Below are positions 19,917-29,768 of a stretch of 59,295 nt of DNA, in pieces. Both the position numbers and the translations under genes were made by a program. Positions within the stretch are counted from its first letter, which is position 1. Every line of letters begins with the position of its first letter. Origin of the DNA: an uncultured beta proteobacterium (GTDB taxonomy: Bacteria > Pseudomonadota > Gammaproteobacteria > Burkholderiales > Burkholderiaceae_E); the NCBI GenBank assembly GCA_903934295.1, contig CAIZNI010000006.1, forward strand, positions 1-59,295, read 5' to 3'. The notes below the pieces were generated by a model. It was not told the origin of the DNA and did no database searches. It saw only the letters and a program-made list of their open reading frames with translations.

Positions 19917-20987
19917 GTGACCCTCTCCCCCCGACAGCGCCAGACCCTGGCCTGGGCGGCCGTGGGCGCCCTGCTGCTGTGGGCGCTGACCGCGCTGGGC
20001 GCGATCCTCACACCCTTCGCGGCCGCCGCCATCCTCGCCTATGCGCTGCAGCCGGGCGTGACGTGGCTGACCGGCCGGCGCGTGCCACGTGCCATCGGGG
20101 CCACGCTGGTGCTGCTGGCTGCGCTGCTGGCCGTGATCGCCATCGTCCTGGTGCTGGTGCCGATCGTGCAGACCGAGATCGGCCAGATCCGCCAGAAACT
20201 CCCGCTGCTGGTCCAGGCCCTGACCGAACGGCTGCTGCCCTGGCTTCGGCAGACCCTGGGCCTGGAGATCCGGCTCGACGCCGCCGAGATCCGCGCCTGG
20301 CTCACGCGCCACCTGGCCAATTCCGGAGAAGACTGGGCCGCCGCCGCACTCGCCTACGTCCGTTCAGGCTGGTCGGCAGCGATCGAGATCGTCGGCCTGG
20401 TGGTGCTGGTGCCGATCGTCGCCTTTTACCTGCTGCTCGATTGGGACCGGCTGATGGAGCGCCTGCGCGAGCTGGTACCCCCGCGCTGGCGCGCACACAG
20501 CGCCGACCTGCTGGGCGAGATCGACACCCTGCTGGGCCAGTACATGCGCGGCCAGCTGCTGGTCATGCTGGCCCTGAGCGCCTTCTACTCGCTGGGCCTG
20601 CTGCTGGCGGGCTTCTCGCTGTGGCTGCCGATCGGCGTGCTGACCGGGCTTCTGGTAGCCATTCCCTACCTGGGCTTCGCGCTCGGGCTGGTGTTCGCGC
20701 TCATCACCGGCATGCTCGAACTCGGTCCGCTGCCGGGCATCACCGCGACCGCGGTGGTTTACGGACTGGGCCAGACGATCGAGAACTTCATCCTCGTACC
20801 GCGACTGGTCGGCGAGCGGATCGGTCTGCATCCGCTGGCGGTGATCCTGGCCCTGATGATCTTCGGCGCGCTCTTCGGAATCATCGGCGTGCTGCTGGCG
20901 CTGCCGGTGTCGGCCGTGGTGGCGGTGGGCGCGCGCCGCGTGCACACCGCCTACCTGGCCAGCGAGTTCTACCACCGCGAGCAATGA
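19917..20987 (+). CDS. AI-2E family transporter (PerM/YdiK-like)
   Basis: A 356-residue polytopic inner-membrane protein of the AI-2 exporter superfamily. Seven or eight hydrophobic segments are visible: two near residues 10-45, one at 60-82, then a large soluble loop, and the rest from about 155 to the end. It contains PYLGFALGLVFA and GQTIENFILVPRLVGERIGL, the conserved C-terminal block of the family. Members export autoinducer-2 or act as ion antiporters; most are uncharacterised. GTG start with GAAGGAA upstream. Its stop overlaps the hda ATG. In Burkholderiales this permease commonly sits between purM and hda, as here. Confidence 0.9.
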   Translation: MTLSPRQRQTLAWAAVGALLLWALTALGAILTPFAAAAILAYALQPGVTWLTGRRVPRAIGATLVLLAALLAVIAIVLVLVPIVQTEIGQIRQKLPLLVQALTERLLPWLRQTLGLEIRLDAAEIRAWLTRHLANSGEDWAAAALAYVRSGWSAAIEIVGLVVLVPIVAFYLLLDWDRLMERLRELVPPRWRAHSADLLGEIDTLLGQYMRGQLLVMLALSAFYSLGLLLAGFSLWLPIGVLTGLLVAIPYLGFALGLVFALITGMLELGPLPGITATAVVYGLGQTIENFILVPRLVGERIGLHPLAVILALMIFGALFGIIGVLLALPVSAVVAVGARRVHTAYLASEFYHREQ

Positions 20988-21637
20988 GCCAGCTCACCCT
21001 CGACATCCGCCCCGAGGTCGCCCCCACGCTGGACAATTTCGTGCCGGGCGCCAACCGGGAATGCCTGCAGCGGCTGCGCGAACTGCTGGCGGGCGTCCGC
21101 CAGCACCGGTTCATTCACCTGTGGGGTCTGCCGGGCTGCGGGCGCAGCCACCTGGCCCGCGCGCTCGCCGACAGCGCCGCGCCGGGCGCCTCGGGGCTGC
21201 TCGTCGTCGACGATGTGCACCGGCTGTCGCCCGCCGACCAGATCGACCTGTTCGCCCGCTTCATCGACGCCGCGGCCGACCCGCGCCGTGCGATCGTGAC
21301 CACCGCCGACCGGCCACCACTGGCGCTGGCACTGCGCGAGGACCTGCGCTCGCGGCTGGGCGCCGGCCTCGTTCACGAGATCCGGGGTCTCGACGACGCG
21401 GCGCGCGCCCAGGCGCTGCAGCAGGCCGCACACGACCGCGGTGTCGTTCTGTCGGCCGACCTGATACCGTGGCTGCTGACCCACCACTCGCGCGACATCC
21501 GGGTGCTGCTGGCCACCTTCGAATCCCTCGACGCCTTCGCGCTCGCCCGCAAGCGCCCGATCACCCTGGCGCTGCTGCGCGAGTGGCTGGTGGCGAAAGC
21601 CGGGCAGTCGCCCGGCGCGAATGATAAAATCCTTTAG
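20984..21637 (+). CDS. hda: DnaA-homologous regulatory protein Hda
   Basis: Hda binds the DNA sliding clamp and stimulates hydrolysis of DnaA-ATP, which limits re-initiation of replication. The 217-residue AAA+ protein starts MSQLTLDIRP, an N-terminal clamp-binding QL-x-L type motif. It has DNFVPGANRE, a Walker A-like GLPGCGRSH (residues 48-56) with Arg for Lys as in E. coli Hda, and LLVVDDVHRL for Walker B. The ATG overlaps the permease stop (ATGA). A TAAAAT box inside its 3' end may drive the following genes. Note: this gene lies within a longer open frame starting at 19688 whose upstream part is not coding. Confidence 0.9.
   Translation: MSQLTLDIRPEVAPTLDNFVPGANRECLQRLRELLAGVRQHRFIHLWGLPGCGRSHLARALADSAAPGASGLLVVDDVHRLSPADQIDLFARFIDAAADPRRAIVTTADRPPLALALREDLRSRLGAGLVHEIRGLDDAARAQALQQAAHDRGVVLSADLIPWLLTHHSRDIRVLLATFESLDAFALARKRPITLALLREWLVAKAGQSPGANDKIL
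21625..21630 (+). promoter_or_regulatory. Possible internal -10 box (TAAAAT) before the HAD gene
   Basis: GATAAAATC in the last codons of hda stands out as AT-rich; TAAAAT lies 12 bases before the ATG of the HAD phosphatase. If used, the transcript would have a very short leader. No -35 hexamer is evident. Confidence 0.35.
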
Positions 21638-21642
21638 AAATC

Positions 21643-22308
21643 ATGGACCTGGCACTTTTCGATCTCGACCACACCCTGCTCCCCATCGACAGCGACTATG
21701 AATGGGGTCGCTTTCTCGCGCGCGTCGGCGCGGTCGACGACGCCCACCAGCAACGCGAGAACGACCGTTTCTATCGCGACTACCAGGCCGGCACCCTCGA
21801 CATCGCCGCCTTCCTCGCCTTCCAGCTCGCGCCGCTGGGCGCCCATCCGCCCGAACAGCTGCGGGCCTGGCACGACCGGTTCATGGCCGAGGTGATCGAC
21901 CCCGCCCTGCGCCCGAGCGCACAGCGCCTGGTCGAGCAGCACCGCGAACGGGGCGACCTGTGCGTGATCATCACCGCCACCAATGAATTCGTGACCGCAC
22001 CGATCGCGCGGCGCTTCGGCATCGAGCACCTGATCGCCACCCAGGTCGAGCGCGAGGGCGAGCGCTACACCGGCCGACCCAGCGGCACCCCGAGCTTTCG
22101 CGAAGGCAAGGTGATCCGGCTCGACCAGTGGCTGGCCGGTCTGGGCAGCCGCCTGACCGACTATCCCCGATCGACCTTCTACAGCGATTCGGCCAACGAC
22201 ATCGCCCTGCTCGAACGGGTCACCGATCCGGTCGCCACCAACCCCGACGACAAGCTGGCGGCCCATGCGCGCGCACGCGGCTGGCGTACTTTGGCCTTGT
22301 TCGAATGA
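21643..22308 (+). CDS. HAD-IB family phosphatase
   Basis: A 221-residue haloacid-dehalogenase-fold hydrolase of the SerB/CicA-like IB subfamily. Motif I is DLALFDLDHTLLP with the nucleophile Asp7 and the acid Asp9. Motif II is the Thr in CVIITATNEFV, and motif III/IV is FYSDSANDIALLE. It sits between hda and pcnB, its usual place in Burkholderiales, and its TGA overlaps the pcnB ATG. The substrate is unknown; phosphoserine and phospholipid-type phosphates are known for relatives. Confidence 0.9.
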   Translation: MDLALFDLDHTLLPIDSDYEWGRFLARVGAVDDAHQQRENDRFYRDYQAGTLDIAAFLAFQLAPLGAHPPEQLRAWHDRFMAEVIDPALRPSAQRLVEQHRERGDLCVIITATNEFVTAPIARRFGIEHLIATQVEREGERYTGRPSGTPSFREGKVIRLDQWLAGLGSRLTDYPRSTFYSDSANDIALLERVTDPVATNPDDKLAAHARARGWRTLALFE

Positions 22309-23768
22309 TCACCCAATTCATCCGCAAACTCTTCGGCCGGCGCCCTGACGCCGCCACCCCGGTGGCCGACGCCGACGGGCATCACATCAACGTGCACGGC
22401 CACGCGGTGCCGCGCGAACCGGTGATCTACAGCGCCTCCGCGGAAAAAATCCCGCGCGGCGATGTGCCGCAGTCGGCGATCCGCACCTGCGAGACCCTGC
22501 AGAAAGGCGGCTTCAAGGCCTTCATCGTGGGCGGGGGCGTGCGCGACCTGCTGCTGGGCCTCAAGCCCAAGGACTTCGATGTCGCCACCGACGCCACGCC
22601 GGCGCAGGTCACCGCGCTGTTCCGGCGCTCCCGGGTCATCGGGCGCCGCTTCCAGATCGTCCATGTGATGTACGGGCGCGAGACCATCGAGGTCTCGACC
22701 TTTCGCGCGCTGCAGACCGACGCCGAGACCGACGAGCACGGCCGCGTGCTGCGCGACAACCTCTGGGGCTCCCAGGCCGAGGACGCGACGCGACGCGACT
22801 TCACCATCAACGCCCTGTACTACGACCCGGTGGCCGACGCGCTGCTCGACTACCACGACGGCGTCAAGGACCTCCACCGGCGCGTGCTGCGCATGATCGG
22901 CGACCCGGCCACCCGCTATCGCGAGGACCCGGTGCGCATGCTGCGGACCGCACGCTTCGCGGCCAAGACCGGCTTCGCGATCGAACCCGGCACCAAGGCC
23001 CCGATCCGCGAGCTGGCGCCGCTCATCCACAACGTGCCGGCGGCGCGGCTGTTCGATGAGATGCTCAAGCTGCTGCAATCGGGGCATTCGCTCGAGAGCC
23101 TGCAGCAGCTGCGCAACGAAGGCCTGCACCACGGCCTGCTGCCGATGCTCGACGTGATCATGGAGCAGCCCGACGGCGAACGCTTCATCCGGGTCGCGCT
23201 GACCCGCACCGATGAACGGGTGCTCGAAGGCAAGTCGGTGTCGCCCGGTTTCCTGTTCGCGACCCTGCTGTGGCAGGAGGTCAGGGTGCGCTGGAACGAG
23301 CGCCTGAAGGCCGGGGAGCAGGCGATCCCGGCGCTGCACGACACCATCGACGCGGTGATGGAAGAGCAAGGCGCCAAGCTGGCCATCCAGAAACGCATCA
23401 TCGCCGACATGCGCGAGATCTGGACGCTGCAGCCGCGCTTCGAGCGCCGCCACGGCAGCACGCCGCAACGGCTGCTCGAACACCTGCGGTTTCGGGCGGC
23501 CTACGACTTCTTGCTGCTGCGCTGTGACGCGGGTGAGGCGTCGGCCGAACTCGGCGCCTGGTGGACGCGCTACGCCGAGGGTGACCCGACCGAGCGCGAG
23601 GCCCTGATCGCCGAGGCCGCCAATGGCGGCACCGCGCGCAGCCCGGGCAGCCCCGCCCGCAAGCGGCGCCGGCGTCGGCCGGCCGACAAGGCAGCGGGCG
23701 GCGAAGGCGGCAGCGAGGGCAACCCCACGGACGCCCGTACCGGACAAGGCGGCGAACCGCCGGCATGA
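22305..23768 (+). CDS. pcnB: Poly(A) polymerase I
   Basis: PcnB adds 3' poly(A) tails that mark RNAs for decay. The 487-residue protein begins MITQFIRKLFGRR, followed by the class II nucleotidyltransferase signature FIVGGGVRDLLLGLKPKDFD with the catalytic DFDVATDA block. It continues with RFQIVHVMYGRETIEVSTFR and RRDFTINALYYDP, then REDPVRMLRTARFAAK of the RNA-binding part. A basic Arg/Lys tail (RKRRRRRPADK) and a Gly-rich end close the protein, as in other poly(A) polymerases. The ATG at 22305 overlaps the HAD stop; an upstream frame from 22128 is not coding. The TGA overlaps folK. Confidence 0.94.
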   Translation: MITQFIRKLFGRRPDAATPVADADGHHINVHGHAVPREPVIYSASAEKIPRGDVPQSAIRTCETLQKGGFKAFIVGGGVRDLLLGLKPKDFDVATDATPAQVTALFRRSRVIGRRFQIVHVMYGRETIEVSTFRALQTDAETDEHGRVLRDNLWGSQAEDATRRDFTINALYYDPVADALLDYHDGVKDLHRRVLRMIGDPATRYREDPVRMLRTARFAAKTGFAIEPGTKAPIRELAPLIHNVPAARLFDEMLKLLQSGHSLESLQQLRNEGLHHGLLPMLDVIMEQPDGERFIRVALTRTDERVLEGKSVSPGFLFATLLWQEVRVRWNERLKAGEQAIPALHDTIDAVMEEQGAKLAIQKRIIADMREIWTLQPRFERRHGSTPQRLLEHLRFRAAYDFLLLRCDAGEASAELGAWWTRYAEGDPTEREALIAEAANGGTARSPGSPARKRRRRRPADKAAGGEGGSEGNPTDARTGQGGEPPA

Positions 23769-24307
23769 GCCTGTCCGTCCCGGCCCCTGACGCGCGCGAG
23801 GCCCACGACGCCTGGGTCGGACTGGGCGCCAACCTGGCCGACCCCCAGTCCAGCCTGGACAGCGCCTTGCGGGCCCTCGCGGCCCTGCCGCTCACCGCCC
23901 TGATTCGCGTGTCGTCGCGCTATCGCAGCGCGCCGCTGCAGGCCGAGGGCCCGGATTTCATCAATGCGGTCGTGCTGCTGCGCACCGGGCTCGCGCCCCT
24001 CGACCTGCTCGACCACCTGCAGGCCATCGAGTCCGATCACGGGCGCGAACGGCCCTATCCGAACGCACCGCGCACACTCGATCTCGATTTGCTGCTGCAC
24101 GGCGGGGCGGGGAGCGGTTCGCTGCACGCGTCGGCGCGCCTGACGCTGCCGCACCCCCGCCTGCACCAGCGCGCCTTCGTGCTGGCACCCCTGGCCGAAC
24201 TCGACGCGACGCTGGCCATCCCCGGACGCGGCAGCGTGGCCGAGTTGCTCAGGGCCTGCGCCGACCAGCGCTGCCTCCGGTTGCCGACCCGCGCCGACCC
24301 GACATGA
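23765..24307 (+). CDS. folK: 2-amino-4-hydroxy-6-hydroxymethyldihydropteridine diphosphokinase FolK
   Basis: FolK transfers pyrophosphate from ATP to 6-hydroxymethyl-7,8-dihydropterin in folate synthesis. The 180-residue protein has WVGLGANLADPQ, SSRYRSAPLQAEGPDFINAV, RPYPNAPRTLDLDLLLHG, with the two catalytic metal-binding Asp in DLD, and LPHPRLHQRAFVLAPLAEL. The ATG overlaps the pcnB stop. pcnB-folK is a conserved pair. A short N-terminal extension of about 14 residues precedes the usual core. Confidence 0.94.
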   Translation: MSLSVPAPDAREAHDAWVGLGANLADPQSSLDSALRALAALPLTALIRVSSRYRSAPLQAEGPDFINAVVLLRTGLAPLDLLDHLQAIESDHGRERPYPNAPRTLDLDLLLHGGAGSGSLHASARLTLPHPRLHQRAFVLAPLAELDATLAIPGRGSVAELLRACADQRCLRLPTRADPT

Positions 24308-24314
24308 ACCCGCC

Positions 24315-24992
24315 ATGACCCCGACAAACACTTCATCGATGCTGCCCGCCTCCCCCTTCGAGCGATTTCGCCACATCGTGGTCGAGGGCCCGATCGGTGT
24401 CGGCAAGACCTCGCTGGCCCGCAAGCTGTCCGAGCGCTTCGCCGCGCAGCCGGTGTTCGAGGAGCCCGAGGGCAATCCGTTCCTGGAACGCTTCTACAGC
24501 GACGCCCGCCGCTACGCGCTGCCCACGCAGCTGTTCTTCCTGTTCCAGCGCGTCAACCAGCTGCGCGACCTGTCGCAGCGCGACCTGTTTTCACAGGCAG
24601 CGGTGGGCGACTTCCTGCTCGACAAGGATCCGCTGTTCGCCCGCCTGACGCTGGACGACGACGAGCTCACGCTGTATCAGCAGATCTTCGACAGCCTGCG
24701 CCCGCAGGCGCCGATCCCCGACCTGGTGATCTACCTGCAGGCCCAGCCCGACACCCTGATCGAGCGGGTGCGCCGGCGCGGTGTGCCGATGGAATCGAAC
24801 ATCTCGGAGGCCTACCTGCGCGAACTGACCGAGACCTACAGCCGCTTCTTTTATCACTACGAAGCGTCGCCGCTGATGATCATCAACACCGAGCACCTGA
24901 ACCCGATCGAGCGCGACGACGACTTCGCAATGCTGGTGCGCCAGATCACCGATCTGCGCGGGCGGCGCAGCTTCTTCAATCTGGCCGACTGA
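24315..24992 (+). CDS. Deoxynucleoside kinase family protein
   Basis: A 225-residue P-loop kinase of the deoxyadenosine/deoxyguanosine kinase family that phosphorylates deoxynucleosides for salvage. P-loop EGPIGVGKTSLA is near residues 24-35. VFEEPEGNPFLERFY, QLFFLFQRVNQL, and VIYLQAQPDTLIERVRRRG, which contains the LID arginines, follow. It starts 7 bp after folK. In many Burkholderiales panB comes next; here the operon ends and the last 17 bp overlap the 3' end of galE on the opposite strand. The preferred base is not predictable. Confidence 0.88.
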   Translation: MTPTNTSSMLPASPFERFRHIVVEGPIGVGKTSLARKLSERFAAQPVFEEPEGNPFLERFYSDARRYALPTQLFFLFQRVNQLRDLSQRDLFSQAAVGDFLLDKDPLFARLTLDDDELTLYQQIFDSLRPQAPIPDLVIYLQAQPDTLIERVRRRGVPMESNISEAYLRELTETYSRFFYHYEASPLMIINTEHLNPIERDDDFAMLVRQITDLRGRRSFFNLAD

Positions 24993-26028
24993 CCCCAGGC
25001 TCGCGAAAGCCGTCCGGATTGCCGCTCTGCCAGCGCCAGGCATCGGCGCACATGCGCTCGATGCCGTGCTGCGCCTGCCAGCCCAGCAGCGACTTCGCCA
25101 GCGCGGGATCGGCCCAGCACTCGGCGATGTCGCCCGGGCGGCGCGCCACCCGGTCAAAGGGCACCGGCCGCCCGCTGGCCTGCTCGAAGGCGCGCACCAT
25201 CTCGAGCACCGAGCAGCCGCGCCCGGTGCCCAGGTTCACGGTAAACGCACCGGCATGGCGGCTCAGCCGCTCGAGCGCCGCGACATGACCCAGCGCCAGA
25301 TCGACCACATGGATGTAGTCGCGCACACCCGTGCCGTCGGGGGTCGGCCAGTCGCTGCCGAACACCGCCAGACGCGGCCGCCGCCCGACCGCCACCTGGG
25401 CTACGAAAGGCATCAGGTTGTTCGGGATGCCGGCCGGATCCTCGCCGATCAGGCCGCTGTCATGCGCGCCGACCGGATTGAAGTAGCGCAGGATGCCGAT
25501 CGCCCAATCGGGCTCGGCGGCGGCGAGATCCTGCAACATCATCTCGACCATCCATTTGCTGCGGCCGTAGGGATTGGTCGGCCCCAGGCGCGAGCCCTCC
25601 GACAGCGGCACCGACTCCGGATCGCCGTACACGGTGGCCGATGAACTGAACACGAAGCGCTTCACGCCGGCCCGCTGCAGGCAGCGCAGCAGCACCTGGG
25701 TGCCGCCGACGTTGTTGTCGTAGTAGGCCAGGGGCATCGCCACCGATTCGCCGACCGCTTTCAGGCCGGCGAAATGCAGCACCGCGCCAAAGTCATGGCG
25801 CGCGAGCAGGTCCTGCAGCAGCGCCTCGTCGCGGATGTCGCCGCGCACCAGTGGCGCCGGCCGGCCGGTGATGCGTTCCACGCGGCGCAGCGCCTCGGGA
25901 CTGGCATTGGCCAGGTTGTCGAGCACCACCACCCGGTAGCCCGAATTCAGCAGTTCGAGCACCGTGTGCGACCCGATGTAACCCGCCCCGCCGGTCACCA
26001 GTACCGCTTGCGACTTGAGATTTGTCAC
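24976..26028 (-). CDS. galE: UDP-glucose 4-epimerase GalE
   Basis: GalE interconverts UDP-glucose and UDP-galactose with tightly bound NAD. The 350-residue short-chain dehydrogenase-type protein has VLVTGGAGYIGSH near residues 9-21, the SSSATVYGDP block with the catalytic Ser at 128-130, and Y154-x3-K158 in NPYGRSKWMVE. RYFNPVGAHDSG and GVRDYIHVVDLA are GalE hallmarks. GTG start at 26028 with AGGAA upstream. Divergent from manC across a 114-bp gap; both make nucleotide sugars, so shared control for surface polysaccharide supply is plausible. Its 3' end overlaps the kinase gene by 17 bp. Confidence 0.93.
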   Translation of the reverse strand: MTNLKSQAVLVTGGAGYIGSHTVLELLNSGYRVVVLDNLANASPEALRRVERITGRPAPLVRGDIRDEALLQDLLARHDFGAVLHFAGLKAVGESVAMPLAYYDNNVGGTQVLLRCLQRAGVKRFVFSSSATVYGDPESVPLSEGSRLGPTNPYGRSKWMVEMMLQDLAAAEPDWAIGILRYFNPVGAHDSGLIGEDPAGIPNNLMPFVAQVAVGRRPRLAVFGSDWPTPDGTGVRDYIHVVDLALGHVAALERLSRHAGAFTVNLGTGRGCSVLEMVRAFEQASGRPVPFDRVARRPGDIAECWADPALAKSLLGWQAQHGIERMCADAWRWQSGNPDGFREPGVSRPD

Positions 26029-26142
26029 CGATCATTCCTCTGCGCCTCGAGGGGGCGTAACTTTGTGAGAAGTGTCGCATGCCGCGGGGCGGGGTTCCGT
26101 AGACTGTCCGACTGATCATCGAACGACCCACAAGGAACGCTC

Positions 26143-27591
26143 ATGCTGCTGCCCGTCATCCTGTCCGGTGGAGCCGGTTCCCGCCTCTGGCCGGTGTCGC
26201 GCGAGGCGATGCCCAAGCCCTTCATGCGCCTGGGCAGCCCGCACAGCCTGCTGCAGCGCACGCTGACACGGGCGTTGCCGATGGCCGACGGCGGCCGTGC
26301 CGCGATCGTCACCAACCAGGAATACTTCTTCAAGACCCGCGACGAGATCACCGCGCTGCCGCAGGCCCAGGGCATGGCGATCACCCAGCTGCTCGAGCCG
26401 GTCGGACGCAACACCGCGCCGGCCATCACGATGGCCGCGCTGTGGGCGCTGACCGTCTCGCCCGAGGCGGTGCTGCTGGTGCTGCCGGCCGATCACCTGA
26501 TTCCCGACGAGGACGCGTTTCGCGCGACCGCGCGGGTCGCCGCCCGGCGCGCCAGCGCCGGCGACATCGTGCTGTTCGGCATCCAGCCCACCGCGCCGGA
26601 AACCGGCTTCGGCTACATCGAGACGGGCGAGCCGCTGGGCGCCGACGAGGCACGCCGGGTGGTGCGCTTCGTCGAGAAGCCCGATGCGGCGCGGGCCCTG
26701 CAATTCCTGCAGGCCGGCAGCTTCGTCTGGAACAGCGGCATGTTCTGCCTGCGCGCCGACCGGCTGCTCGAGGAACTCGGACGTCACGCCCCCGAGGTGC
26801 TGCTCGCCAGCCAGGCCGCCTGGGCGGCCAGCCAGTCGGGCGCCAGCGCCGAGCGCGTCGACCTGGACGCCACGACCTTCGCGCGCTGTCCCGACATCTC
26901 GATTGACTACGCGGTGATGGAGAAGGCCAGCGGCGTGCTGGTGCTGCCCTCGCGTTTCGGCTGGAGCGACATCGGGTCGTGGAAGGCGGTCTCCGAGCAG
27001 TTCGAAGCCGATGTCGACGGCAACACCACCGTCGGCGAAACCCTGCTGGTCGGATCGCGCAACTCGCACATCCAGAGCGAGGACCGGCTGGTCGCCGCGG
27101 TCGGCATCGACAACCTGCTGATCGTCGACACCCCCGACGCCCTGCTGGTGGCCAACAAGGATGCCAGCCAGAGCGTGCGCGAGATCGTCACCCGACTGAA
27201 GGCGCGCGGCCACGACGCCGCCCGCCTGCACCGCACGGTGGCGCGCCCCTGGGGCACCTACACCGTGCTGCAGGAAGGACCCCGGTTCAAGATCAAGCGG
27301 ATCGAGGTAAGACCGGGTCGCTCACTGTCGCTGCAGATGCACCATCACCGCAGCGAGCACTGGATCGTGGTGTCGGGCACCGCGCGCGTCGGCTGCGACG
27401 AGCGCACCTTCCTGGTGTCGGCCAATGAATCGACCTACATCCCGATCGGCGCCAAGCACCGCCTGGAAAATCCCGGCGTGGTCGACCTGGTGATGATCGA
27501 GGTGCAGTGCGGCGACTATCTGGGCGAAGACGACATCGTGCGCTTCTCCGACGTCTACGGTCGGGTTCCGGTCGCTCCTGCGGCGATCTGA
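26143..27591 (+). CDS. manC: Mannose-1-phosphate guanylyltransferase / mannose-6-phosphate isomerase
   Basis: A bifunctional type II enzyme of 482 residues that makes GDP-mannose and can isomerise mannose-6-phosphate. The N-terminal nucleotidyltransferase shows SGGAGSRLWPVSREAMPKPF near residues 8-27, FVEKPDAARA and FGWSDIGSWKAV. The C-terminal cupin (about residues 365-482) has ARPWGTYTVLQEG, FKIKRIEVRPGRSLSLQMHH with the metal-binding His pair, and EHWIVVSGTARV. The ATG follows AAGGAACGCTC, which fits a ribosome binding site. Next to galE, it points to exopolysaccharide or LPS sugar supply; no glycosyltransferases are in the window. Confidence 0.93.
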   Translation: MLLPVILSGGAGSRLWPVSREAMPKPFMRLGSPHSLLQRTLTRALPMADGGRAAIVTNQEYFFKTRDEITALPQAQGMAITQLLEPVGRNTAPAITMAALWALTVSPEAVLLVLPADHLIPDEDAFRATARVAARRASAGDIVLFGIQPTAPETGFGYIETGEPLGADEARRVVRFVEKPDAARALQFLQAGSFVWNSGMFCLRADRLLEELGRHAPEVLLASQAAWAASQSGASAERVDLDATTFARCPDISIDYAVMEKASGVLVLPSRFGWSDIGSWKAVSEQFEADVDGNTTVGETLLVGSRNSHIQSEDRLVAAVGIDNLLIVDTPDALLVANKDASQSVREIVTRLKARGHDAARLHRTVARPWGTYTVLQEGPRFKIKRIEVRPGRSLSLQMHHHRSEHWIVVSGTARVGCDERTFLVSANESTYIPIGAKHRLENPGVVDLVMIEVQCGDYLGEDDIVRFSDVYGRVPVAPAAI

Positions 27592-27660
27592 GCGGTTCGT
27601 GCTGTGCGGCGGCGCGGCAGCCCCTGCGCGCGCCGCCCCGCTCGGGCGCCTTGGCGCGCA

Positions 27661-27693
27661 CCGTCATCAAACCGTCAAGTAGCCGTCATAATC
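27661..27693 (+). promoter_or_regulatory. PHO box: three 11-bp direct repeats upstream of phoB
   Basis: CCGTCATCAAA, CCGTCAAGTAG and CCGTCATAATC follow each other without a gap at 27661, 27672 and 27683. The 7-bp CCGTCAT/A heads at exact 11-bp spacing match the layout of the PhoB binding site (CTGTCAT with AT-rich spacers) with C for T at the second base. It lies directly upstream of phoB, fitting autoregulation. CATAAT at 27687-27692 in the third unit could double as the -10 box. Confidence 0.8.
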
Positions 27694-27701
27694 TCCCGGC
27701 T

Positions 27702-28384
<683 letters not shown>

Positions 28385-28388
<4 letters not shown>

Positions 28389-29716
28389 TCTGGCTGCGCG
28401 CGCTCGCGCCCACCGCGATCGCCCTGATCATCGCCGCCCTGCTGGCCGGATTGGTCAGCGACACGATGGCCGCGCGCTGGCTGGCGCTGGCGCTCGTGAT
28501 CCAGGCGGTGATGGTGACGCTGGTGATGGCGCGGCTGCACTTCTGGGCGGCGCTGCCGCGCCAGCGCGAATTGCCGCAGGTCGGCGGCGTCTGGCAGCCG
28601 CTGCTCGACCGGCTGGCGCGCTTCGTCAAGACCGACCGCGAGAGCCGCGAACAGCTCGCCGCCGAGCTCGAACAACTGCACCGAGCGGTCGACCGGTTGC
28701 CCGACGGCCTGATCGTGCTCGACCGCTATGACCATGTGCAGTGGTGCAACAACGCGGCGCTGGAACTGCACGGCATCGTTGGCAGCGGCCGGCCGCTGCA
28801 CCACTTCATCCGCCAGCCGGAATTCGTCAGCTATCTGGACGGCAGCGACTATTCGCGCCCGCCGGTGCTGCCGCTGGCCAGCCGCCCGGGGCGGCTGTTC
28901 GAGCTGCGTTTGCACCGCTCCGATGACAACCACAAGCTGCTGATCTCGCGTGACCTGACCGAGCAGGCGCGCCTGGACGCAATGCGCCGTGACTTCGTCG
29001 CCAACGTGTCGCACGAGATCCGCACGCCGGTGACCGCCATCGGCGGCTTCGCCGAAACGCTGCTCGACCTGCCCCTGGAGCCGGCGCAGCAGCGCGAGTA
29101 CCTGGGCATCATCCTGAAGCAGAGCCAGACCATGCAGCGACTGGTCGAGGACCTGCTCACGCTGGCATCGCTGGAGAGTTCCACCGCGCCCCCCGAGGCC
29201 GAGCGCGTCGATGTCACCGCGATGATCCGGGCGGTCGGCGCCGAGGCCAAGGCGCTCTCGAATGGCCGCCACACCCTCACCTACCGGCTCGAGGCCCCCC
29301 CGCTCGCGCTGGCCGCACCGGTAGAACTCGAAAGCGCCATCCGCAATCTCGTCATCAACGCGGTGCGCTACAGCCCGAACCAGGGACGCATCGAGATCGG
29401 CTGGCGGATCGTCGGCAACGAGGGCTGCCTGTCGGTGATGGACAGCGGGATCGGCATCGCGCCCGAGCACCTGCCACGCCTGACCGAACGCTTCTACCGA
29501 GTCGACCGCGGCCGCTCGCGCGACAGCGGCGGCACCGGGCTCGGACTGGCCATCGTCAAGCACATCATGCAGCGACACGGCGGTCAGCTGCGCATCGAGA
29601 GCAGCCTGGGCAAGGGCAGCACCTTCACCCTGGTACTGCCCGCCAACCGCCTGATCGCCGAGCCCGCGCCGACGGCGCAGTCGCCGGCCGTCACCGAGCC
29701 CGCCGCCGGCAGCTGA
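28385..29716 (+). CDS. phoR: Phosphate regulon sensor histidine kinase PhoR
   Basis: Membrane sensor kinase of 443 residues, partner of PhoB. Two hydrophobic segments (about residues 8-27 and 33-56) with almost no periplasmic loop, as usual for PhoR. A PAS domain (about 98-190) includes RLPDGLIVLDRYDHVQWCN. The HisKA box is RRDFVANVSHEIRTP with His210. The ATPase domain shows N box VINAVRYSPNQG, G1 SVMDSGIGIAPEHL and GGTGLGLAIVKHI. GTG start overlapping the phoB stop. With PhoU and the Pst transporter elsewhere, signal input must come in trans. Confidence 0.93.
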
Positions 29717-29725
29717 TCGGCCGCC

Positions 29726-29741
29726 GGCCCGCTCACGGGCC
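29726..29741 (+). terminator. Short hairpin downstream of phoR
   Basis: GGCCCG-CTCA-CGGGCC is a perfect 6-bp stem with a 4-base loop, 10 bases after the phoR stop and before the chromate transporter genes. It lacks a T-tract, so a terminator role is only suggested by its place. Confidence 0.35.
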
Positions 29742-29768
29742 CCTGCACGCCGTGGGACAATCCGCCGC

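Noticed and set aside
20984-21637. Degenerate Walker A (GRSH instead of GKS/T) in Hda as a sign of inactivation
   Set aside because: E. coli Hda has the same Arg in this loop; it is a family feature, not a defect.
24976-24992. 17-bp overlap of the deoxynucleoside kinase and galE as a possible frameshift or misassembly
   Set aside because: Both C termini are of ordinary family length. Short convergent overlaps are common in compact genomes; the 41-bp pbpC/M20 overlap is similar.
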